From: Epiperipatus broadwayi
Taxonomy: Eukaryota; Onychophora; Udeonychophora; Euonychophora; Peripatidae
Assembly: GCA_028023455.1 (NCBI GenBank)
Contig: JAQFVV010007216.1
Span: 64,001-128,000 of the forward strand
DNA length: 64,000 bases
Direction of reading: 5' to 3'
Below, piece by piece: positions 11,081 to 24,499 of this stretch. Below the pieces are notes generated by a model that saw only the letters and a program-made list of their open reading frames with translations, did no database searches and had not been told where the DNA came from. Each line of letters begins with the position of its first letter. Within the stretch, counting starts at the first letter, position 1. Made by a program: the position numbers and the translations under genes.

Positions 11081-14000
11081 ATATTTCATAAAATCGTTAC
11101 CTTCATTTTCATCCAGTATGTTCATCCACTACAGGTTACTATTGCATTTCAAAAAGGGTTGGTTTATTTAAGCTGAATGGCATTATTTAATTTCCATTGG
11201 TATTCACTCATTCAGTCAGGCATGGTTTGGAGATTCATGGCAGTAGATAGAGAAAAAGCTATTACTGACTAGTCATATTAATATTTTTCTGTTCAACATC
11301 CAACAACTGTAGGGTTCACACTTAGTAAAAAACTAAATTTCTCAGGCGGGATAAGCTGTGTGGCTGTAAATATAATATTCCAAAGGTGACTGCACTAAAA
11401 TCACTTGGCAACTAAACAGCTAAGCAACACATAGATAGAACTTTTTTTGAACTTCAAACTCCACTATTTATACCCTGATCAAGTCTCTGAATTAATCCAG
11501 CATGACTTCACTGTATCTGATTTATCAAACAGCTTTCATTTAAGCCCGAGTGCTTTTCTCTTCTTGATGATTGGATCATTTAGTTTTAGCGGGAACAGAT
11601 GAGGTATTAGGTAGATTTTGCCATGTTTTCAAATTTGATGAGTTTGCCTCAAGCAATTATTGCATTTCGTACACAACAAACATCATTTCAAAAATTAAAT
11701 ATATAATATTTTAATAAATGCCAGTTTTAAATGCTTAGATGCATTTATCTCATGATTTAAAAATTATAAAAATCAATAATGAAGATTTATCTTTTTTTTC
11801 AATTCTTAATCATTATTTTCTCTTAAATTTAAACATTTTGCCTTTTTTTTATAAGATTATAGAAAAGTTGGTTATTTTCATATACATTCCTTCAATCAAT
11901 CACTTTAGGTGGAAGGGGAAAATAACTCTTAAAATATATATGTGAAAGTGTGTCTGTTTCAATATATAATCAAAATTACCTCAAATTCTCAACTCAACCA
12001 GGCTAGTCAAAAAATAAACTCTAAAGCTCAACCAATGATTTCACAGCTATAAGCAGACTTTTTACGTATAAAGAACTACAAAGTAATAACATATTTAAAC
12101 TAAACATTACCCACAATTCCACTTATCTCCCATACATCCTTAATATTAAAAGAACTTTTACATAAGTTAATATATATAAAGTTTGGAGGTTATAAAAAAT
12201 AAAAAAGTTTTTAAATTATAAAAGTAAGCTCAGGATGATTAAAAAATGTTAAAAGTTTAAAAAAATAATATTATCTCCATCAAAATCTATTTTAGAATTA
12301 AACATTAAGTAGGATATAATATTTTGAAGAGTCACTGATAATTTTGAGTCATCTGCATTCATTTGGGGAGAAAAAATTCTGCCAAGACAAAAAATGCAAA
12401 CTGCCTTCATCCAGGAGCCATTATGTTTAATATATTATCCAAGTCAAAATAGATAAATAGTTCGATAATTAGATGTATGAAATTATACCAAACAAAAGCA
12501 TCATATAAATCTCTTAAGCATCAGCAATCAATTTTATTATTCTAACACTATCTATGTGAGCTTGAGTAATCAGTGGATTTCAAAAAGTATCATTAATCAA
12601 ATCCCTAGAATAGTACTGATTACTATTCTTCATCAATGAAGAACATTGGATTGGTATCCATTTACTTCTTTTGCCTACATAGATGGCTCTAGGATAGAAT
12701 AACAGAGTGAATTATCACCGTTGGTACAGAAGTTTAAATAACTTATTTTTAAAATGAGATTGATAAAAAAGATGTCACCTCTGTATTTACAGAATAAATC
12801 TATTACATCATTTGGTATAAATTGCCACATAAATTATGGATTATATCAAGAAGAGAAAGTGCACAATAATAATGATAGATGGAAAGCAAAACTTACAATA
12901 TAAGCTTCATATCATGTAAAGAATTCCCAGAAAATAAATGTACTGCAGAAGTTTTTTTTAAAAAAAAAAAAATTACCAATTAAGAAATATAATTCATTAG
13001 ATACTACTTAATGTTATTATGTTAACAGTGTTAAATTGTTATTTATAATTATTTTATTCATATTATGCAACTTCTATATGATAGTATATCTGCAAGCAAT
13101 TTCAATCAATCTCAATGTTTATGCCACATAATGTCATCAACTTTTGAAATCAATGAATGCCAGATAGTAATGCTCATTAAATCCTTATCCAATACTATCC
13201 TATCAAATATCACAAAACTACTTTCTAATTTATCATCAGTGAAGTGCTTTTGCATTTATAAACAGTGCACAAAAGGATCTAATACACCTCTCCTCTAGCA
13301 GTCACTTTTCACTTTTTTGTTATACTATTAAGCTATAAGCCCAAATAAAAAAACCTGCAATTTTTTTTAATCTAAAGCAATTTGTCTGCATAGTTATATG
13401 AATCCAATTTAATTTCTGAAGACTATGATGGCCTCCGTTTTTAAATAATATTAGGCACCTTTATTCTTTGACCTATAAAATATCACTTGATTTCTACTTA
13501 CACATTTTGCTATCTATTAGCAAATTTCTTTCAATCTTATTATGTTTATGCCATCTAATGTAAGCTTTAATAATCAATACACAGATATAGTGAGATTAAA
13601 AGAAAATATTTAATAAATTTCTAGTAGATAGCATAATTGAGCAAACATAATGATAAAAAAAATCTGAAAATTTGAAATGAAACTGATGTTAAACAAATAG
13701 GTGTATGAACTCAACTTTGTTTTCTATTCTAAAGGTTGTAATCATTGCAATAGTTTATGGACAGCTTCATGGAGTAGGCATCAAGATGAAATATAGATTT
13801 AATGATGATTTTAATTTCAATTGATCAAAAGCAAAAACAAGAACTTCATTTCTTGGCTTCTACATTATCAGTAAACTGATGACGGGGCTATTATTACCAT
13901 GATCGACAAAATATTTTTAATGTAACTTGCAAGAACTTGATTTAAGAATCAATATTCAAATCCACATTTTTTTCTTCTGTAATACTTGAAATAAAATAGC

Positions 14001-15559
14001 GTCTTTGTGAAAGACTTCCGTTGTTACTGGTGATCATCCATCTTCTTTGTTTCCTCTTTTAATCTTTCCAGTTTCTTTTAAAACGTCTTCATGATGATGT
14101 TTTTTGAGATGATTTATCATGTTTGTGGTTATAAAAGTTTTACCATTTTTTTCCATCTCTTGTTATTAAAGCATTACATAAGTTACACTTTGAAAACCTC
14201 TCATTTTTGTCTATTAAAAAAATTTCCATACAATACTGGAAGCCATGACAGGTTGGGATTTGGAAAAAGTTTTAAAAAATAATAAATAAATCTGAAAAAG
14301 AAAATAATTTGATATTAAAAATAATTTTATTGCTATAGAATTTCATGCATAATATTACTTAACTATTGTTGTATTACTATTGGTGGAAAAAAGATCATAT
14401 CATAAATATATTTGCTCCTTTTGAGATGATTAAGGATTATAGGTTCTTGATAGTGTTTTAAAATATAAAAGTTTTAATTAATAACATACTGATGCGTTGC
14501 GGTGAAACTTTTTTATATAATAATTTCTGTAGGCTTTCAATATCATAATCTCTGCAGACTAAGCACTTTCAGAGTTTTGTTACTCCATAATCATAGTCTC
14601 TTAGATTACTAATGTCATTATATGCAAATGTATGCAAAACTATCTCCTATATTATCCATTTTCTGGAAATGTCCAAACAAGGGTCTTTTCTATTTATTGA
14701 GTTTTAAATAAAATATATTTTATAAACAATGCACATGCTTTTCAAAGAAAACTAAAAATTGCAACTAATAGATCTTCCAACCAATTATTATTACAATAAA
14801 ATAAATATAGGTATAACAACTGCACAATCTTTTAATAATTCATCTGTAGACCTCATAGATAAGAATGTTTTAGGCTGATACATATTAAATACATATTTAA
14901 TAATGCAATTAGACTTAACAGACATCCTGATTTAGCAGGACATGTCATGATTTTTCATGATTTTATTCTGCATCCTCAAACATATATATATATAGAATTA
15001 TTTTAAAAAATTTATGAAGCATCCTTATTTTTTTTTGTATCCTGGATAAAAATCTGACAACCTTAAATACAATGATACCTATAGGCTTATGAACTTAATT
15101 CGTTCCTAGCAACAGCTCACATCTTGAATCAATTTTCTCCATTTAATAAAATGTATATAGAATTAATTTGTTCTGGTGCTCAGAATATATATTTATTTAA
15201 GTTTTATTTGTTTATGCATATAAAAATAGAAAAAATAAATTAAAATAATACTCTTAATTTTATAAATATTTCTGTTGTGTATAAATATATGTATATGTAA
15301 AAATGTTTGCATTCAATTCTCGCTCCACTAAGAACCTGTCTACAGACTGATTAGTTTTTTTTAGGCTTCCACAATGTAACAATGCTGCATTGTTGATTCG
15401 AGAGAGGCCCCCAAAAAATGGCTGGTATTTAACTTTATTTAATAATCAGCTGATTAATCAGTATCGACAGATAATGTGTGGTCAATTAATCAGTAATTGC
15501 CATTTTGCTTACCAATGCAACCCTAATCATAAGATTAATAAGTATATTCATCAACTATA

Positions 15560-15890
15560 TTGAATTTATTCTTCTAAAATCATAACTTTGTTGGATTAGG
15601 CATATGAAACAAATGAAGAGTAAGAGACTTCCTAAAAAATATTTTATAGTACAATTTGAGCATGTTTTCTTAAAAGATAAACACTATGTTTATAATATAA
15701 AGATTAAGAGTGCAATATTGCTTTTCTTGAGAAGACTAAGGATAGAATACAATGGAGAGCTGTATTTAGGCAATAACTGTTTTTCAGAAAGAAAAACCTA
15801 ATGCAGTAATAATTAAAAGACATCACCGTAAGAAGTCAAATAAAGATTAAAAACCCAGCATGTGTATATGTAAGTGTAATTGCTTTATAG
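15560..15890 (+). pseudogene. Non-LTR retrotransposon 3'-end fragment
   Basis: The reading MKQMKSKRLPKKYFIVQFEH matches, position by position, the minus-strand relic at 22125-21787 (MKQMNNSRLLKYYFIGEFEH). Farther on, RIEYNGELYLG and a following FSER resemble the 'W..L...G...FE..R' terminus of CR1/RTE-type polymerases. The 3' tail (GTGTATATGTAAGTGTAATTG...) is shared with the other copies at 21.8 kb and 34.4 kb. It is 5'-truncated and decayed. Confidence 0.6.
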
Positions 15891-17492
15891 ATTGATTTGC
15901 AACCAATGTAAAACTCATTTTCAACTTTCTGTTCTTTTTCTTTTTTTGGAGTTAATGACTATACTCACTTATGAATATGTGTGGACAACTAATTAATATA
16001 TATATATATAATTACATTTGATTTACAAATGTCAAACTTGCTGCTTTCACAACTTTTCATCCATTTTGTATAAATACAATGAGGATTATTACTAATCATT
16101 TAAAAGACTTAAAATTATCATATCATTGCTAGCCGAGATATAAATTTCAAATCCGAATAAAGATTAATATATTTGCTTTTTAATTAAACATAAACATATG
16201 ATCTCTAAACGGTATTTCATGCTGAATAAGCACTCTTCACCTGGCCCAGATCATAATTTCTTATATGTCTTTATTCATGTTTCAAAAAGCAGACATATTA
16301 AACTTAGTGAATTTAAATTTACATCTGTGTTAGGAATGATATGATAATCTTTAACCTAATAAATTATTATTAATAATCATTAATGTGTGATAGTGCAAAA
16401 TTTTTATAAATCAAATTGTAAAAATTTAATATTGAGAAAACTAACTATAACAGATTGTGACCTAGGTCAATTAAAGAATGCTGATTCAGCATAAAATTAA
16501 TCTTGGTGGAGTCATACACCTTTTCCAGGTGTCATTATTCATTTGTTTTAAAAATGTGTGGTGAAGTGGATACTTTAACTATATCAAATATATATATATA
16601 TCGATTGCAAAACAAGATACATATATGATAACAAGAATGGTTCAATTCTAGTTTTAAATGTTGGTTATCTTTAGAGATAGCAATTTTAATAAAAACGATA
16701 TTAAAAAAAAAAAGCAGACAAGTAAATTTAAAAAAAAAAAGAAAAAGATTTCTCTTTGTTCACAAATTTAAATTTGCTTATATCAGGTCTGTTATTCAAA
16801 GATCAAGGGCCAGTTATTCAAAGTTTAAATAATGGATATCTGATTTTTTTCCTTATAAAAAAAAAAAGATTTAAGTTTTATTTTGTTATAATATCAATTT
16901 ATAAAAGATTTATGTTGTAACAAATATTTTTTTTGTTATTCTAAGATGATCAATATAATTTATTTATTTTTAAAACAATGACAGTTTAAATAAAATGTGA
17001 TTTAAAATTTTTATTGAAAGCTAGCAGCTTATTTCACTGAATGTGCATCATTTACCTTGGATCAATGTAGCCTAGATTAATTATTTATTTTAGCCTGATA
17101 TATCATCAAACTTGAATTGCCATTACTGAATTGTGCTTAGTCTACATTTAAAAAAAATTATGCTTATAAACAATTGTTAACCGAAAATCCTTCTCTTACG
17201 AAGTATTTGTTTTTGAAGAGATAAAGAAATATGATTTAAGGAAATAGAAACTTAAAGCAATTAAATAGCTAAAAAAATTAATGTTTCTACACTCTCAAGA
17301 ATAAATTTTAAGCATCTTAAATACCAGAATAGACTCGTAATGTAAAACAAAAGAAAAAAAATATTAAGCAGACTTTAAAATGTGTTATCACCTGAAGGAT
17401 GATAATAATCAAGTATTTATTATTGTTTTATAATTTAATATAATATATAAAATTAAAAGCGTGTGAAGCGCTTGAAAGAGAAGCTATAGAGA

Positions 17493-17712
17493 GTGCAAAA
17501 AATATTAAATGCTAAGCGCTTTCGAGGCCATTTGCCTCATATTCATAGCAATAATGCAAAATGCAGAACAGAGAAAATAAAGACGACATGCAAAGTATAT
17601 GCAAATGATTTAAATAGCCCAATATTTGGAAATGTCAAAGCAGGCATCACGTCTATTGATAGAGTTATTGTTGCCATTAATGAAGTACGCTTCTCTAACT
17701 TAATATATTAAT
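17493..17712 (-). pseudogene. Penelope-like element GIY-YIG terminal fragment
   Basis: On the minus strand the reading FINGNNNSINRRDACFDISK is followed by a stop, and downstream by an AMNMRQMASKAL-like segment. It aligns with FIADDSNAISTRDACFSISK and AMNMRKSNSRKC of the relic at 4010-4470. The shared downstream (3' untranslated) match shows these are copies of one element family. Confidence 0.55.
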
Positions 17713-20363
17713 GTTTAAATATTTTATATGTCTTATTGTGTGATAAATATTTTTTTGTTATTTATTAATCCAGCCTCTTGTCTCTCTTCTCATAGATTCT
17801 GACCATCTAAATAATAAATTAAATATTATAATAGCTAGTGAGAGAAATCTCAGATTATTATATTTATGATAGCTAGTGAGATAAGAATTCATACTCTACT
17901 CAAAATTAGTCATAGTATGTTTTAATAATACTGAGAGTGTTGAATATCCTCCCATCGATTTTCCAGTATTGGGATGGTGCTCTGTTTTAAACTTAATATA
18001 AATTTATAATCCGTAGAGAATTTAATTTCCCTTCAATTACTTAGGAGTGACTTAATGGTCTGGAAAGGTGGCTGTAAGCTATAATATATTTATTAATATA
18101 ACTAGTTTTGACCATTAGTATAATTTACTATTAAATAAAATTATATTTTTTTACTTCTATCTTGTTTAATCATTGTTATTTGGAATTAAGCATAAATCTC
18201 AAGGTTATCATTTATTATTAACCATTAACTTTTTATATCCATAGGATTATTATAATTTGTGTTTAACTTTAATTTTGATTATCTCTTATGCCAAATAGCA
18301 AGATTATTACAATATAGATAAATGAAAAAAAAAATGCAAGTAGTATTAATACATGGATTACATATGGTGATTTACAGTTGAAAATCAGTGATACAGTCTA
18401 TTATAATATTTTTGAATGTTTTAAAATAAAATCTCCCAAATTATTTCTCACACTAGTAGCAATGCAAATTATATATATATCAACCAAAATAATATATGAT
18501 AAAACAAACCATATTAACTCTATAATTTTCAATAAACTAATAGATACATAAATAACAGTTATAGTTAGCTTGCAGTATAACTGCCACTTTGAATAGCATT
18601 TACAAAAAATATTCAAGATGACAGTCATGCTGTAAACTAGCTAATGCCTTTTTTTTTTTTACATGTTGAATTAAAAATTGTATAGTTAATTCCAATATGT
18701 TATTATATATATATATATGACAAGAGTTTCATAGCATAGAACTAGCACATTTTCTTGTGATTCCCATAATATTGTTAGAAACATAAAAAAAATTTCTAGT
18801 TCCAAAAAATTCTTAATTTTTATTATCACATAGCCAGCACTTAATTCATCCAAATAACTAAATAATTTTAATGAATAAATGAGTAACTAGTTATTATAAA
18901 TAAGAATGGAAAGCAGCATAAATTTTTAACTCCATATATTGGTAAATCCAATGATTTAATCCCTTCTATTTTATTGTTCATCTATGAGAACATGTTACAA
19001 AGATTTTGCATAACAGAAGTATTCTTTTACTTGGGTTAATTTAATATTTTATTGGACTTATAGCTGGTGAAATATTTTTAATGGGCACTCCATTTTTAAA
19101 ATCTAATTAAAATTTGCAGCCATGATGTTTTTAAGACAACTAGCAATTAAAACTAGTATACAAAGCTAAATAATAGTATGTTGTCCCAGCTACTTTTTAA
19201 CCATGAACTGGATATCAATTTTGGTTAGTTTACAAATTCATAAATGAGTTAATTAAGAAATCTGTATTTCGAATTCTTAAATTCATATAGTTACATTGAC
19301 ATGCTGTAAATTCATTTAAAAATTTAAGTACTAACCAAAAGCAGAATCTAATTTTTGGTTAAAATATAGTTTAGAAAATGTAATATTATTTCAAACTAGC
19401 ACAACTAAGCATTTGTTTGCGACAACAGATCACTGATCTATGTATCCATAAAAAAAGTATGCTTAATAACAATAGACTAAACAATCTTATTGCTGAGATT
19501 TCAGTTCATTATTTATAAAGCTTTTGTATTCAACTCATTTTTAAAAGTCATCTCCGATGCTAATAATTCACTATTGTAACATGTTCCAGAAATGAATTTA
19601 TCTTAAAAAAAGTTTGCAGATTTTTCCAAAGCTCTTTAAGAAAATATCTGCTAAATAGTATATAAGTTCTCCAAATTAAATGGTATGTTAGGTAGAAATT
19701 ATAGTTATAATTCCAATATTGTTATTTTATGTTTTATTTAAGTTAAAAGAATATATCTGTTATGCCCACAATCTTGATTTCAAATCTGAATCGTTAAATT
19801 TAAAATTTTTTTACAGAATACCAAGCAAATTTGTGATGTTTCTTTCATGCATTTAGCCATAGCTCATCCAACTAGCCTTCATTATTGATTGGCAAATGAA
19901 TATTTAAATATTCTTACCAGAAGGCTAAAACACAAAAGAAAAACTTTAAAACTTTATTACTAGTTAAATGACAAACTTGATAATTAATGCCTTCTTCTTT
20001 ACTGTTCCTCTTGAAGAAAGTTGAAGAGGTTTTGCCTTGCAATAATCTATTTAAAGGATGTTTTTCCACCTATATAAAAATACATACAGGTAAATAAAAT
20101 AATACTGACTTTAAGCCCACTGAAAACAAGAGGTCTCTTCAATATTAATCAATAGAGAAACAGTATACGTATGCATTGTGTGATTCATTAGGAAGCAAGT
20201 ATGTGGAAAAATACTATATAATGGCAAGTTTACCATTAGCATAATTAAAGAACGTAAAACTTTTTTGGCAAAAAGAAAAATCTGAATTAAAATAACAATG
20301 CTCCTATAAATGTGTAGAAAAGTTTTCATGTTTATTGTATTAAAAATAAAAATAAATTATTAC

Positions 20364-21091
20364 CTTTTAAAGTCACCAACTTTGTCACCTAAACGTGCAG
20401 TGACTTCCTGTTGTGTATCATTAAGAAATTTCAACCTAATATGAATCTGATCAGAATCATCTAAAATAGCTGCTGCTTCATGAAATATATCATTAGTTTC
20501 CTGAGATAAAGATGGCAATTTTGCAGCACCATTTTCTATGTGTAATTTTGAAACTGAGGATTCATCTGAAAACACTTTGCCCTCATCTAAAATAGCTGCT
20601 GCTTCATGAAGTGTTTCTTTAGTTTCCTGAGACAGAGATGGCAATTTTGCAGCACTATTTTCTACATGTAATTTTGACGATGAGGATTCACCTAAAAGCA
20701 CTTTACACTCGGATACACTTTTATCATTGGATTTTTTCTCTATACAGTGATCAATGGATGTTGATCCACTCGAAGTCTCATTACTAGAAGATTCACTATT
20801 TTCTTTATCACAGTCTGTTTTTTGTGATTCTATTTTACTATGTGGCTCAGAAGATTCTCCAGGGGAAGCTGTAGGGGATACTAAAGTTTCATTTTGTGGA
20901 ACTTCTGAAACTCTACTGGAAGCTTGACTACTTTGAAAAATACGAGGTCTTCGCTCAATTACTAAAATGTAATAACCAAAAGCTCTTTCAGAAACAGCTG
21001 TAGAACACCATGCAATTATTATTAAAATTAATAAAGCTGCAGCTGTTATACAGGCAGTTACTTCATCACCTACTCCTTCAATCCAAGTCAT
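20364..21091 (-). CDS. TMUB1/TMUB2-type transmembrane ubiquitin-like protein, coding exon 1
   Basis: This exon encodes residues 1-242 (plus part of 243) of a predicted 400-residue membrane protein; exon 2 is at 7949-8423. The start is the ATG at 21091, because it yields MTWIEGVGDEVT, nearly identical to the conserved N-terminus of animal TMUB proteins. The first membrane segment covers about residues 11-29. A long serine/glutamate-rich acidic linker follows, containing an exact-period duplication of 42 residues (130-171 and 172-213). The ubiquitin-like fold starts near residue 216 (HIRLKFLNDTQQEV). Known family members sit in the endoplasmic reticulum membrane; mammalian TMUB1 is linked to ER-associated degradation. 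That role is carried over by homology, not shown here. The linker is much longer than in vertebrate TMUB1, mostly through low-complexity sequence. Confidence 0.92.
20453..20704 (-). repeat. In-frame 126 bp tandem duplication within the TMUB-type coding exon
   Basis: Units 20579-20704 and 20453-20578 encode two 42-residue copies, each containing SKLH-[VI]-EN, AAKLPSLSQET and HEAAAILD. The period is an exact multiple of three and both copies are open, so the duplication lengthened the linker without breaking the frame. Confidence 0.9.
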
Positions 21092-21118
21092 ATTAAGGTC
21101 CAATACTTGGCCTAAATC
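21092..21118 (-). other. 5' untranslated part of the first coding exon
   Basis: A long pyrimidine tract followed by AATCTAG ends at 21119 (minus strand) and looks like a strong splice acceptor 27 bases before the ATG. A separate 5' non-coding exon farther upstream is therefore likely. I could not locate it in 21.1-38 kb. Confidence 0.6.
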
Positions 21119-21786
21119 CTAGATTAAAAAAAAAAAAAGTTATTCTACATATATGTATTTTATAAAAGATATAAAATATTAAAATTTTCAGATCTTCATT
21201 ATTATTATATTATAAAGTTATAATTATGTATATCTACATATATATATTGAATTATGATAAACTTTGTTAAATTATATGTTATTGATTATAGTGCTTGGTA
21301 CCAAAAATGCATTAAACTCAACAAAATATAGGAAACATTTATTTTAAACATTATATATTTTGTAAAGCATAAATACATATATATACGCACAAATTTCTTG
21401 CATATATATTTAATTATAACAATAATAAATTTTTCCATAGGAGGAAGGGGTAAATAAAGCTTTTTATAATGTTTATAATTAACCAATATATATACTATTA
21501 TAAAAATATTGCACATACATAATAATCTATTGCTTAGCTAATATATACCCATAAATATACATTTTTGCATAGACCATATATCATTCTTATCATTCAGTTG
21601 CTTGGAGACAATATAGAATTTTAACTGAAAACAATTTATTTTGTTAAATCTATATTGAAAAGATAACAGTACATGATTGATTTATGTTCATATATATGTG
21701 TGTGTTTGTATACATAAATATTAACAATCACTCATAAATCAGTATGGCCATTCCCATCCCTAAGGAAAGAAACTGTTTTACAAGAG

Positions 21787-23420
21787 TTATGTAATGATTA
21801 TACAAACCAATACGTGAAACAAAATACATTCACATATACAACATTCGTAATCCATTTTTCTGTTACATGATATTTTCTGATGCACTCTTTCTGCAGAAAA
21901 CGTTTCTTTCTGAAATACTTTAACACCACACTTAATTAGAGCTCTCCAACATATTCTATTTTCTGCCATATTTCTCCAATCAAAATAATAAATATTGAAC
22001 TTCTTTAGAATGTCTTTCAAATAATTTTTATAACATAGACAAAGTCTACTTCTACCAAGAAAACCATGCTCAAATTCTCCAATAAAATAATATTTAAGAA
22101 GTCTTGAATTGTTCATTTGTTTCACACATCTAAACCAGTGAAGTGTGATTTTTATAATAGTAAATTATTGTATCATATCCAGCAAGTTGAAGAACAAATT
22201 AAATGGTTTTATGATGCTGCCATTTTATTTTAAAAATTTACAAAATATCCTTAAATGAAACTTTTCCAATATTTTTTTATTGTGTCAATAGGCTGCCTAC
22301 ACCTCACTTCCACACAATTAATTATAACATTTCTACATATAGCTAATTGTAATAGTTATTGCCCTGTAATGAAATATCCTATCTTTTAACTTGTTAAAAG
22401 CAGCACCATATTGGATTCTCCTTGTACCTCAATATCGAAGTCTGTAAAACTACCAAGGTATTTAAATTGGTTTACATTCTCAAGTTGATAACCATCCAAG
22501 CTAAAAGCTGCTGAGGATTTTTTTTTCCCATCACTAGCTGATAACGGACTTGTTTAATTAAGTCTTTAAATGTTGCATTCAAAATATTAGATATATTCTA
22601 TAAATCGTTTTTTGAAATGGCAAAAATAGCACAATCATCAATATATTGCAAATCCAGAATCTAACATGAAATTCTTGTTTTTAATAGATTTAAATCATGG
22701 AGTGAATAGGCATTCTTTTTTAATGCCAATTTTCATTTCAAATGCTCAGATTTTCCACTTGTAGTATTAACATTTCATCTAATTTCGTCAAGTAAAAGCT
22801 GTATAATATAAGTAAATTTTGGTGAACAATAAACTCCTTTCAAACAAAGTTAAAGACCTGTTCAATTAATTAAATCAAATGTCTTGATCAAATCAAAAAA
22901 GCAATATATAAATCACTCTTTTGTTCCTGACACTTTTGTTACATTTTCCTGGCAAGAAAAACTATACCTATAGTATTTCTTGATTCTCTAAAACCACAGT
23001 GAGTCTTTGGTAACCATTCATTTATGTCTGGTAGCAACTTATTCAACGAAATTCATGTAACTTTATTCTAGTGGATAATAATATTCCACAATATTTATTA
23101 CATTCTTATCTATTCCCTTCATTTTTAAAAACTGGAATAATAGAAGCATTCTTAAGAACAAGTAGATAATTTCATGGGTCCATATATTCCTTAAAATTCC
23201 AATATTTTTGAAGCTAATATATCACCACCATATTATAGGTATTTATTCAGGACCTACAGCCTTTCCATTTTTAAGACTACAAAGAATTGTTTTGACTTCA
23301 CTAAGCTAGATGTCTTTGTCCAAATCTAAACAAGAAGATAAAAAGGCTATATCATTACACGACAATCATCTCAATTTTGTATCATTATTCAAAAGTTGAT
23401 CAAATACTCCTCCTACTTGT
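21787..23420 (-). pseudogene. CR1/RTE-like non-LTR retrotransposon, RT core to 3' end, decayed
   Basis: Read downward from about 23420 with frameshifts: LSEVKTILCSLKNGKAVGPE; PVFKNEGN followed by C-N-K-Y-C-G-I; THCGFRESRNT; FFDLIKTFDLIN; LQYIDDCAIFAISKN (the catalytic Y-x-DD box); FKYLGSFTDFDIE. The best-kept part is 22125-21787, which has MKQMNNSRLLKYYFIGEFEH, then DILKKFNI, W-x-x-MAENR-x-x-WRALI and KETFSAER. The last part is the classic 'hxxRM-x-x-xRLPK...LKxFNI...W...A-x-DR-x-xWR' terminus. Multiple stops and indels make it inactive. Other copies of its 3' end lie at 15.6 kb and 34.1-35.0 kb. Confidence 0.75.
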
Positions 23421-24499
23421 TCAAAATACCATTGTCCTCACATAAGAGTACCATTATTGGATTTAATAGGAATGTGATAACATAGTTCTAAGGTCCATTT
23501 GTTGCTTTCACTACACCAAAAAAAAAAAGAACACCTAGAGTGACTACAATTAGTAAATGCCTCGTCTTTCTCTGCAGTTCTAACCCATTAATCATTTTTA
23601 AGACTTCTTGTCAATAGTTGAACTTTTGTCTTCGGATTTTAATATTTATTATGAAATTCCACATTTAATTTACTATTCTGTAAAATAAAAAATGCCATGT
23701 TTCTTCTTAATCAAATTATTAATAATAAGTTCATTACAATCAATAAATTTCAGATCTTTCTCATGGCTATTGCAGATATGAGGTTATTGTATATGTATAT
23801 ACATATAGATTGTAATAAAAATTAAATTAAAACATAGTTTGGGCAATTCCACTTGATGATGAAAAATTACTTACATTGAGAAGAGGAACAGATCAAGATA
23901 TTGTAGCTTATATTTCAATAAAATTCTATTTATCTTTTTACAAAGAAATTTTCTGTCCATAGATCAAGCTTTTTAGACTTATAACAACATAATCTGACCA
24001 TGAGAAATTTTCCTACTAAGAACTTTTATAAGGCATTCACCAAAGTCTATTTTAACTACATATTTGTTGTAGAGATTACTTTTACAATTAAAAGATTAAC
24101 TGAAAACAGGTTGCAAAAGAAAACTGTGTAGAAATCTTCAAAAATAACAAATCATCATCTCTCTAATGATACTTTATTCTAAAAGAATGTAAAAAAGACT
24201 TCATTGAAATGATAGATGATCATAGCTATTAAGAATTTCATGTGATGTTTACTGGTTTAATTTTTCTACATCTGTGAATAAAGTCTTTTTAAAAACTTGA
24301 AATAATATGTTCGTTTTGTATAGACTATGAAAAATCCTTCCAGTCAAGTTCTTGGGGAATTATATCCTGCAAAGAAGAAAAATTAATTGTACATGATAGA
24401 TGATAAAAGTTTGTTAGTTCATCTACATAAGAAGATTGTATAATATTGAATTCATTATAGATCTAACATGATATCTTACATTATTTATTTAGCGTATGG
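23421..24499. other. AT-rich, no gene recognised
   Basis: No convincing reading frame. Possibly includes more decayed non-LTR material between the two relics. Confidence 0.4.

Larger units (their letters stand above)
8424..20363 (-). other. Intron of the TMUB-type gene (~11.9 kb)
   Basis: The donor AAAAG|GTAATA at 20363 and the acceptor TTTTTAG at 8424 fit the phase-2 join. The intron is AT-rich and filled with repeats: a ~50 bp minisatellite at 9907-11080, a sense non-LTR fragment at 15560-15890 and an antisense Penelope fragment at 17493-17712. The stretches 8450-9120, 11080-15550, 15900-17480 and 17715-20350 contain only short spurious frames and low-complexity A/T sequence. Confidence 0.85.

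Noticed and set aside
21092-21103. Upstream start for the TMUB-type protein adding four residues
   Set aside because: It would begin at TTG; the ATG at 21091 matches the conserved family N-terminus.
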